Shown piece after piece: positions 8,801 to 14,410 of a DNA stretch of 14,410 bases. The notes under the pieces are model-generated. The model worked only from the letters and a program-made list of their open reading frames with translations, was not told the origin of the DNA and ran no database searches. Position 1 is the stretch's first letter, and the number at the start of each line of letters is the position of its first letter. The translations under genes and the position numbers were made by a program. This DNA comes from CAZKCK01 sp964552325 (GTDB lineage: Bacteria; Bacteroidota; Bacteroidia; Bacteroidales; TTA-H9): assembly GCA_964552325.1 (NCBI GenBank), contig CAZKHA010000085.1, positions 1-14,410 on the forward strand, given 5' to 3'.

Positions 8801-11800
8801 TAACAAGTTGAACATTACCTGAAAAAGCGGACTGATGTTAATATTCCGCTTGAGGTTGAGGTTCTCAATAATTTTATCAAAAGGAACATCCTGGTTTTCA
8901 AAAGCTTCAAGTATCAGCTTATTTACAAGCTTGCTATACTCTTTAAATGAAATACGTTCAGGAATTTGTATTCGAATTGGCAGGTTATTTATAAACACAC
9001 CCATAATATCCTCGGTATCCTGATGGTTACGATTGGCTACAGGGCATCCGATAATTATGTCGCTTTGATTGGAATAGCGATAAAGCACTGACGAGAATGC
9101 ACTAAGCAAAGTAGCATACATGCTCACACCTTGGCTCAACGAGAAATCTTTGATTTGTTGGGTAATATTGGCATCGAGTGTTTGCCTAACCTCAGCCCCA
9201 TTAAAAGTCTGAACCATTTTGCGGCTGTGATCCAAAGGAAGCTGCAGTATATCGGGGGCAGCACTTAGGGTTTCTTTCCAAAACTCTGTTTGAACTTTTA
9301 CATGTTCCGAGTTCAAAAGCGCATTTTGCCAAACCACATAATCTGGATATTGCAGCTTTGGCGGACTTAATTCAATTTTATGATGATGCAGCAGGGCATC
9401 GTATATATAAGAGACTTCTTTCAAAAACAAGCCCGCCGACCAGTTATCGAGTACCAAATGATGGAAATTGAGCAATAAAATACTTTCATGGGCCTCAAGC
9501 CTTATCAGGCTAAACTTAAAAAGTGGCACCATGCTCAGATTAAACACGTGGAGTGCAAAATTTTTAGAGAGCAGCGCCAACTCAGCTTTTTTGTCTTCGG
9601 GCTGAAAGTTACGTAAATCAATCAATTCGATATGCGCTTTTACACTTGGCTCTATGTGTATGGTAGGCTCATTATTAAGTGGTTTAATGCATGAACGCAA
9701 AATAGAATGCCTTAGCAGCACCTCATCAATAGCCCTGTTAAGAACGGACAGATCAACATCACCTTGAATACTGTAGGCCATGGGAATGTTATAGGCCACA
9801 CTCGATCCTTCTAGTTGGTGCAAGAACCAGATACGTTTTTGGGTTGATGATGCAGGAATCACCATCCCTTGGGGATGTTTGGTTATTTCGGTAGCTTTCA
9901 GTTTGCGCTTAAAGTCCTTGCTTAAGATGTACCTCTCCATAGCTTCAATGGTTGGGTAGGTAAACAAGACTTTAAAAGGGAATTCGCCTTTGGTCAATGC
10001 ATTGACCCTTGAAATGAGTTGTGTGGCTTTAATTGAGTTCCCCCCAAGCTCAAAAAAATGGTCATTAATACCTATCCGTTCAAGTTGCAAGATATCTTTC
10101 CATATCAAAGCCAACTTAAGCTGTAGGGGTGTATTGGGTTCTATAAACTCTTTATCAGATAATATGGCATTAAAATCGGGCATTGGTAGCATTGTTCGAT
10201 CAATTTTGCCTTGTCGGTTTATGGGAAGTTGATCAAGCACCACAAATACCTGAGGTATCATATAATCTGGCACCAACGTACGAAGCCTGTCTTTATAATA
10301 TTTGGTATTGTAACGTTTTTGGCTAGTAACTATGTAAGCTGTTAGCAAGCTGATGCCTGGCCTATCATCGCGAAGCATAACCACAGCTTGGGTAATATCG
10401 GGCAACGAGAGCAAATGGTTTTCAATTTCACCCGGCTCAACCCTAAATCCTCTTATTTTCAGTTGAAAGTCAGTCCTGCCTAAAAAAATCAAATCACCAT
10501 CAGGATTGTATTTAACCAAATCGCCTGTACGGTAAAGGCGTTGTGCGTCTTTGCCCGTTAGGTTCAAGGTAATAAACTTTTCGTTGGTGAGCTCAGGTTG
10601 GTTTATATATCCCAAAGCCAAGCCTTTTCCCCCAATTAACAACTCACCCGGAACACCTGGCGGTACAAGCTTTAGGTTTTTATTTACAACAAAAACAGTG
10701 CTATTCAGCATCGGTTTACCTATTGGAACCCAAGCTGGTTCAATTGATGGGTCAAACTTGTACGAGGTTGCCACAACCGTGGTTTCGGTAGGCCCATACG
10801 TATTAACAAGCTTTATGTGGCGGGCACTTAACTTATTAAATATTTTAATATACTCTAAACCAACAGCTTCGCCACCAATAATTATCAAACGCAGGTTCTC
10901 GTGAAATCGCAGGTTCTGATGCTCCATGGTTATTACCAATTGATTAAAGTATGCTGTTGGCAAATCAAGGATGCTAATATCGGCCTTTCTTATTTTCTCC
11001 AAAAACACCGTGTGCGAAGCAATCATATCATCGGAGCGCAACACCAAGGTCCCTCCACAGCAATAACATGGAAAAATCTCTTCTAGGGCCGTGTCAAAGG
11101 TAAGCGAGGCAAACTGTAGCACTCGGTCGCCTTGTACCATATTGAAGTTGTGAATAGTAGCCTGAATAAAATTAGCTAGCGAACCACGGCTAACCACCAC
11201 TCCTTTTGGCTTACCGGTTGAACCCGAAGTAAAAATGATATAGGCCGGTAATTCAGGATGTGGCGAAAAACTTGTAACCTCCTTTAAATCATAGGCTTGA
11301 TTGTAAGTAATGTCTTCAATTTGGGTAAGTTCTGCTTTTCCGGTTTTAAGCGTAATTTGGTTCTCACTGTGTCGCGACACCAAAATATGGGTGATGCCTG
11401 CTTCGGTGATTATCTCCTGTAAGCGTGACTCAGGATTGGTGGGGTCTAAGGGTACAAATGGATGCATACACCTGATACAAGCCAACATAGCAGTTACAGT
11501 AGATGGAACTCGGGTTGCAATAATGCCAATGGGCGAGTTGCTTGGCAATTGTAAAGTGCTGAGGTATTCGGCCAACCTTTTCACTTGCCGGTTCATGTCG
11601 CCGTATGTGAAACTGGTGTGGCCATGCGAAATTGCCTGTAGGTTACTATGCCGCTTAAACGCATCGTTCAATAGTTCAGAAAGCTTCTTTTCTTCAACAG
11701 CATGTTGTGGGCTAACTGACCATTTTAAAATATTTAAGCGTTCATCATCAGTTATTATATTGATATCTGACACTTTTATGTCAGGATGGCTGGTAACTTG

Positions 11801-14410
11801 ATCTAAAATTAACCGGAGATGCCCCACCATGGCTCGCATGCTACTCTCCTTAAATAAATCGGGATTGTATTCCACCAATCCACGTAACTTGCCTTTGATA
11901 ACATCAAAAGTTAGGGTCAAATCAATTTTTGAGGTGAGCCGTTCAACTTCCATTTCGTTGGCTACCAAACCTTCTAGCTTTAGATTGTCGATAGGCATGT
12001 TCTGATAAACCAACATAACTTGATACAACGGATTATAACTCAAGTTGCGAGGGGAATTTATCTTTTCGAGCACTTGCTCATATGGGATATCCTGGAATTG
12101 AAGTGCATGCGACGCAGCAATTTTTGTTCGATCAATCAATTGCATAAAATTGGGGTTGCCTTCCAAGTCTTGCTTTATGAGCACCGTGTTGGTGAAAAAC
12201 CCGTGCGAGGCTTCAAATTCTTGCAGCGTGCGGTTAGCAGCCATCGTACCTACCAAAAACGTTTCTTGACGGCTGTATTCTTTCAGCAATACCCCAAAAG
12301 CTGCCATAAGCACCATAAAATTCGAGCTTGCTGTGGCCCTGGCCAAATGTGCGATATCTTCACTTGCTACCTCATCAAAATTAAAATAAAAGCTTGCCCC
12401 CTTGTAACTAAACTCAGCAGGGCGTTGATAATCGGTAGGTATGCTTAACAGCGCGGGCATACCCTCAAGCGATTGAACAATTTTACTAAGTCGTTCATCA
12501 GCTTGCTTTGTAGCAAGTACTTTCCGTTGCCATAAACTAAAGGCTGCATAGGGCGTTATATCCCGGCTATTTATATCCGGCTCATTTCTGCAAGCAGAAG
12601 CATAACCTACCGAAAGTTCTTCCAAGAGCAATCCTATTGACCAACCATCAGAGGCAATATGATGCACATTCAAAACCAAAATGTGCTCATGATCAGATTG
12701 TACAATTAATAATGCTCTTAGCACCGGCCCTGTTGATAAATTAAAAGGGGTGCCGCATTCCGTTTCAATTACGTCCTTTATCAGCCTCTCTTTGTTTGCT
12801 TGGTCAGGTTGCAAATCGTGTATGGCAATGCTAAATCCGTTAAACGGATGGATTATCTGTGCTGGCTCACCATTTACTTCGCCATAAGTAGTTCGGTAAA
12901 TCTGGTGCTTGGCAATAATGTTACCAAGTGCTGTTTCAAGTGCTTTAATGTTCACTTTCCCGTGCAGTTGCAGCACCATCGGAATGTTGTACAATGAATT
13001 GGCACCTTTAAATCGTTCGAGCACATAGGGCCGTTGTTGGTTAAACGACAACCTGAAAACGCTTTGATTCGAATTGATATGAACTACAGCTTGTTCAAAA
13101 TCAGTTGGTTTATCAGACTCTAAGAAATGTGCCAGCTCAAAAACAGTTGGATAGGAGAAAACTACATCCACCCCATATTGGGTTTTAAGCTTACGGTTAA
13201 GCCGTGCTACCACTTGGGCCGCGTTAATAGAGTTGCCGCCCATCGAAAAAAAGTTAGCGTCGAGCCCAATGTTGTCAAAACCTAATACCTCCTGCCAGAG
13301 TTGCATTACAACTTCTTGATAATTTGACAATTCCAACGTGCTCGTATGAGAAATGGGTTGTTTGGCTGCCGGAAGCAGTTTCCTGTCAACCTTACCCGAT
13401 TGATTGCGCGGAAGTTGTGGTAATTCAACAAAGATACTGGGAATCATATACATTGGCATATGCTGTTCGGCATAGCGTCGTAAAGCTTGTTCTGTAAATG
13501 GCTCCGATTGTACTCGAGCAAAATACACTATTAAATACTTTATACCATTATCGGCTTCACTCGCCGCAGCCACACACTCCTTTATCAATCCTGATTGTAG
13601 CATGATTGCTTCAACTTCGCCAAGCTCAATGCGATACCCCCTAATCTTTACCTGATAGTCGAGCCTGGTATCATACATCAAATTGCCATCGGGCAAATAA
13701 TAACCCAAATCACCGGTTTTGTAAAGCTTCTCGCCGGTAGCTTTCATAAAATGATTGGGGATGAATTTTTTGGACGTTAATTCATTATCGTTCAAATAAC
13801 CTCTTGCCAATCCTATTCCACCTATTAGTATCTCACCTGTTTCTCCAGCTGCAACTTGCTGGTTCTGTTCATTTACAACATATAAATTGTAGCCATCAAT
13901 AGCTTTTCCGATGGGGGTGCGTTTTTGCGGGTCCTGGGCTTTGTTGAACACGTAAAAAGTGCACGAAATGGTGGCTTCGGTAGGCCCATACGCATTTACT
14001 ATCCGCATGGCAGGCCGTAGTTCCAAATACCGCTGCAGTGTGCCTTGTTGAATCGGTTCAACGCCAACAAGAATTCTATCTGGGAGGCTTAAATGTTTAT
14101 CTGTTTCAAAAGTGACCACCAAATCGGTTAAAATGCCGGGTGCAAGATAAGCACTGTTAATTTCGTTTTCTGACAGGTAATTAGCAAACCCGCTGATATC
14201 AAGAATGCTCTGCGTTTCGAGCAAATGAAGCGTGCCGCCAAAGCACAGCACCGAAAAGAACTCCCATACCGATACATCAAATACATAGGGGCAAATGCTT
14301 GTTCCATTGGGCGTAGTTTGCAAAGGTGCGATAGCATTATAGGATCTCAAATAATTTACAACCGACCTATGTTCTATCATCACGCCCTTAGGTTTACCTG
14401 TGCTGCCCGA
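5858..14410 (-). CDS. Multimodular non-ribosomal peptide synthetase NRPS1 (A-T-C-A-T-C-A-T-TE), 5' end outside window
   Basis: This gene encodes a cytoplasmic peptide-assembly enzyme. 2850 residues lie in the window and the reading frame is open at the edge, where the first residues are SGSTGKPKG, the ATP-binding A3 core of an adenylation domain. The GTG at 14383 is therefore an internal valine, not a start. Counting from the residue at 14410, the order is: partial A1 (1-345), T1 (Ser394), C1 (HHxxxDG 583-589), A2 (905-1405), T2 (Ser1459), C2 (HHxxxDN 1650-1656), A3 (1970-2460), T3 (Ser2514) and thioesterase (Ser2644, Asp2671, His2813). It ends at TGA 5860-5858, 50 bases before the next NRPS, so co-transcription is likely. 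There is no epimerase or tailoring domain. Every module seen in full has its expected core motifs, so the enzyme looks active. The number of modules upstream of the window, and hence the peptide length, cannot be told. Confidence 0.97.
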   Translation of the reverse strand, partial: SGSTGKPKGVMIEHRSVVNYLRSYNAIAPLQTTPNGTSICPYVFDVSVWEFFSVLCFGGTLHLLETQSILDISGFANYLSENEINSAYLAPGILTDLVVTFETDKHLSLPDRILVGVEPIQQGTLQRYLELRPAMRIVNAYGPTEATISCTFYVFNKAQDPQKRTPIGKAIDGYNLYVVNEQNQQVAAGETGEILIGGIGLARGYLNDNELTSKKFIPNHFMKATGEKLYKTGDLGYYLPDGNLMYDTRLDYQVKIRGYRIELGEVEAIMLQSGLIKECVAAASEADNGIKYLIVYFARVQSEPFTEQALRRYAEQHMPMYMIPSIFVELPQLPRNQSGKVDRKLLPAAKQPISHTSTLELSNYQEVVMQLWQEVLGFDNIGLDANFFSMGGNSINAAQVVARLNRKLKTQYGVDVVFSYPTVFELAHFLESDKPTDFEQAVVHINSNQSVFRLSFNQQRPYVLERFKGANSLYNIPMVLQLHGKVNIKALETALGNIIAKHQIYRTTYGEVNGEPAQIIHPFNGFSIAIHDLQPDQANKERLIKDVIETECGTPFNLSTGPVLRALLIVQSDHEHILVLNVHHIASDGWSIGLLLEELSVGYASACRNEPDINSRDITPYAAFSLWQRKVLATKQADERLSKIVQSLEGMPALLSIPTDYQRPAEFSYKGASFYFNFDEVASEDIAHLARATASSNFMVLMAAFGVLLKEYSRQETFLVGTMAANRTLQEFEASHGFFTNTVLIKQDLEGNPNFMQLIDRTKIAASHALQFQDIPYEQVLEKINSPRNLSYNPLYQVMLVYQNMPIDNLKLEGLVANEMEVERLTSKIDLTLTFDVIKGKLRGLVEYNPDLFKESSMRAMVGHLRLILDQVTSHPDIKVSDINIITDDERLNILKWSVSPQHAVEEKKLSELLNDAFKRHSNLQAISHGHTSFTYGDMNRQVKRLAEYLSTLQLPSNSPIGIIATRVPSTVTAMLACIRCMHPFVPLDPTNPESRLQEIITEAGITHILVSRHSENQITLKTGKAELTQIEDITYNQAYDLKEVTSFSPHPELPAYIIFTSGSTGKPKGVVVSRGSLANFIQATIHNFNMVQGDRVLQFASLTFDTALEEIFPCYCCGGTLVLRSDDMIASHTVFLEKIRKADISILDLPTAYFNQLVITMEHQNLRFHENLRLIIIGGEAVGLEYIKIFNKLSARHIKLVNTYGPTETTVVATSYKFDPSIEPAWVPIGKPMLNSTVFVVNKNLKLVPPGVPGELLIGGKGLALGYINQPELTNEKFITLNLTGKDAQRLYRTGDLVKYNPDGDLIFLGRTDFQLKIRGFRVEPGEIENHLLSLPDITQAVVMLRDDRPGISLLTAYIVTSQKRYNTKYYKDRLRTLVPDYMIPQVFVVLDQLPINRQGKIDRTMLPMPDFNAILSDKEFIEPNTPLQLKLALIWKDILQLERIGINDHFFELGGNSIKATQLISRVNALTKGEFPFKVLFTYPTIEAMERYILSKDFKRKLKATEITKHPQGMVIPASSTQKRIWFLHQLEGSSVAYNIPMAYSIQGDVDLSVLNRAIDEVLLRHSILRSCIKPLNNEPTIHIEPSVKAHIELIDLRNFQPEDKKAELALLSKNFALHVFNLSMVPLFKFSLIRLEAHESILLLNFHHLVLDNWSAGLFLKEVSYIYDALLHHHKIELSPPKLQYPDYVVWQNALLNSEHVKVQTEFWKETLSAAPDILQLPLDHSRKMVQTFNGAEVRQTLDANITQQIKDFSLSQGVSMYATLLSAFSSVLYRYSNQSDIIIGCPVANRNHQDTEDIMGVFINNLPIRIQIPERISFKEYSKLVNKLILEAFENQDVPFDKIIENLNLKRNINISPLFQVMFNLLNAHNQNLALSGCEVHYIDPGRFVSKLDLSLIMMETKGVLHAVFEYNSDLFKYKTIRSLASHFNTFLQSVFSNPDTYIDKVELLSQQERHKLFTGINQTVKAWPTGFLIDVLEQSAARYPNNVAYQAGTTTLTYDELHKKTSTLAAHLQRRGLKPKQLAGVMLHRSVNLPVALLAILKSGAAYVPLDPIYPKERIAQIVHDAGISLFITENALIDHLPSDDSELINIDDAANFRHLSFVQPEIQADDAAYVIFTSGSTGRPKGVQISHKSLMNFLWSMKEEPGIGTNDRLLAVTTISFDIAGLELFLPLLCGASVVIASAEEAMDADLLVDIINKEKITFMQATPITWRMIMLTNWNGALNLKALCGGEALQQDLANQLVAHCKEVWNMYGPTETTIWSTVQCVHHHEIPEGYEAIGRPIANTSVYVLDKNLNPVPTGVPGELFIGGQGVALGYYNRSDLTSERFITNPFVAHHEKMYRTGDYVKLTSTGVLEYLSRIDNQVKIRGFRIELGEIESVISRFAGITQNIVLVREDIPHSKRIVAYIIPEPEISIQRTELRNFLVQQLPDYMIPAVFVFIDSFPLTPNGKIDRKNFPIPDASSDTSFAEFVEPYDETQKMLAGIWKDLLKREQISANDDFFELGGHSLLAVSMMGRIENETRKRIPLATLFTHSKLSDLAKIIDKQQDANDWRSLVHIKPFGNLIPLFLIHGAGLNVMLYNTLINSLSIDQPVFGLQAKGLNGIDKPLETIEEIAAHYIAEIKTEYPVGPYAFAGFSLGGIIAFEVAKQLHASGDEVAFVGMLDTIAYTSDQHLSKIQRKLRRIKFVVNQVVFNIGAFIHEPHHHKSKLFLWKLSSLKRKLKSLVYRMRASHAYATGDKDKLPTFLHNVHEINNRAGENYVLKPSNISIELFKADHQTFYIEDKRTYGWDKYALNGITVHLVPGEHSTLFWPPNDVQFAHTLQQRLNEVNTAYQLKIIKQNSL
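5861..6745 (-). other. NRPS1 C-terminal type I thioesterase domain
   Basis: This is an alpha/beta-hydrolase release domain that hydrolyses or cyclises the finished peptide. Seen in order: PLFLIHGAG (oxyanion-hole region), GFSLGG with nucleophile Ser2644 (6481-6479), GMLDT with Asp2671 (6400-6398), and PGEHSTLFWPP with His2813 (5974-5972). Ser to Asp is 27 residues, as is usual. Asp to His is 142 residues, about 40 more than in the surfactin or enterobactin thioesterases. The extra length lies in the lid and contains a run of basic residues and a short histidine cluster (EPHHHKSK). All three triad residues are present. Hydrolysis versus cyclisation cannot be read from the sequence. Confidence 0.93.
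5931..10477 (-). repeat. Diverged duplication, copy 2 (NRPS1 A2-subdomain through TE)
   Basis: This is the partner of 1-4547. The net length difference between the landmarks is zero; one codon is gained and lost between the condensation and adenylation landmarks. Upstream of 10477, in the A2 core, the similarity to NRPS2 stops. Confidence 0.85.
6752..9865 (-). other. NRPS1 module c: C2-A3-T3, predicted glycine module
   Basis: C2 begins with a classic PASSTQKRIWFLHQLEG motif. Its active site reads HHLVLDNWS (first His at 9463-9461), with Asn where the usual motif has Gly. A3 has FTSGSTGRPKG (from residue 2122), FDIAGLELF (Asp2168), MQATPITW, LKALCGGEA and NMYGPTETTIW, which give the pocket D-I-L-Q-L-G-M-I-W-K. 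This is the well-known glycine-type code family (DILQLGxIWK), so glycine is predicted with fair confidence. The A10 motif PNGKIDRK has Lys2457. T3 carries FFELGGHSLLAV with Ser2514 and feeds the thioesterase. The whole module pairs with the last module of NRPS2 at a constant spacing. Confidence 0.93.
9914..13063 (-). other. NRPS1 module b: C1-A2-T2, A2 of an unusual clade
   Basis: C1 is a peptide-bond-forming condensation domain with a canonical HHIASDGWS active site (first His at 12664-12662) and an HGFFTNT motif. Its opening motif, SFNQQRPYVLE, is slightly atypical. A2 has an intact A3 core (FTSGSTGKPKG, from residue 1060) but an odd N-terminal core: VPLDPTNPE where YVPLDPxYP is usual, FDTALEEIF at A4 (Asp1106), LDLPTAYF around pocket position 278, and NTYGPTETTVV at A5. 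The pocket reads D-T-E-(D or L)-I-G-T-V-V-K. Glu at position 239 recurs, as I recall, in codes for lysine-type substrates, so a basic diamino acid is a tentative guess. The C-terminal subdomain (RTDFQLKIRGFRVEPGEIE, Lys1402 in NRQGKIDR) matches that of NRPS2 A1. T2 carries FFELGGNSIKA, Ser1459. Confidence 0.92.
13121..14410 (-). other. NRPS1 module a: partial adenylation domain A1 and carrier T1
   Basis: Only the part of A1 from the A3 core onward is in the window. Visible motifs are A4 (FDVSVWEFF), A5 (NAYGPTEAT), A7 (YKTGDL), A8 (QVKIRGYRIELGEVE) and A10 (SGKVDRK, catalytic Lys340 counted from 14410). Reading the ten substrate-pocket positions by eye gives D-V-W-Y-L-G-A-I-S-K. I do not recognise this code and assign no substrate. 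The usual GGE turn near pocket residue 301 reads GVE here. The carrier has FFSMGGNSIN with Ser394 (13231-13229) as the phosphopantetheine site. This A domain has the common RIELGEVE form, unlike A2 of the same protein. Confidence 0.9.

Noticed and set aside
11310..11801. Longest plus-strand ORF (163 codons).
   Set aside because: It is fully inside the A2 core of NRPS1, which has intact motifs on the minus strand. Its translation shows no recognisable domain.
9914..13063. Epimerisation or dual E/C domain in the middle of NRPS1.
   Set aside because: Only one HHxxxDG-type motif per C-domain length is present between the carriers, with no additional approximately 450-residue domain. C1 and C2 are of condensation length.
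14381..14383. GTG as the start of NRPS1.
   Set aside because: It lies inside the A3 core (SGSTGKPKGV), and the frame stays open to the window edge, so the real start is upstream outside the window.

Overview
The window holds two large non-ribosomal peptide synthetase (NRPS) genes, both on the minus strand, and almost nothing else. Reading in the direction of transcription, the first (NRPS1, 14410 down to 5858) enters the window already open inside an adenylation domain. It runs A-T-C-A-T-C-A-T-TE and ends at a TGA. After a 50-base gap the second (NRPS2, ATG at 5807) runs A-T-C-A-T-TE and leaves the window at position 1, a few residues after its last catalytic histidine. All lines of evidence for other genes (plus-strand ORFs, minus-strand ORFs in other frames) look like shadows of these two. 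I see no RNA genes, mobile elements, CRISPR arrays or clear promoters.

The DNA is AT-rich (roughly 40-45 % GC by eye) and the one visible start codon has an A/T-rich leader without a Shine-Dalgarno sequence. Together with the protein style this suggests a Bacteroidota bacterium (for example Cytophagales or a relative), but this is an inference from style, not a marker gene.

NRPS1 and NRPS2 are related by duplication. NRPS2 lies at an almost constant offset of 5930 bases (5927 in part of it) from the last two modules of NRPS1, from the adenylation C-terminal subdomain through T-C-A-T-TE. The two glycine-type adenylation domains, the two HHxxxDN condensation domains and the two thioesterases match closely. 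The exception is the large N-terminal core of the first adenylation domain of NRPS2, which belongs to a different clade from its counterpart in NRPS1. DNA similarity falls abruptly at the core/subdomain hinge (4547 in NRPS2, 10477 in NRPS1). This looks like a natural exchange of an adenylation core, changing substrate while keeping the rest of the module.

From pocket residues read by eye, the predicted order is: NRPS1 = (earlier modules unseen) - unassigned residue - possibly a basic diamino acid - Gly, then release; NRPS2 = Ser - Gly, then release. No epimerase, methyltransferase, oxidase or tailoring domain is present. Because both proteins end in an intact thioesterase and NRPS2 begins without a condensation domain, the two may be separate assembly lines making related Gly-ending peptides rather than one continuous line. 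The product is unknown.
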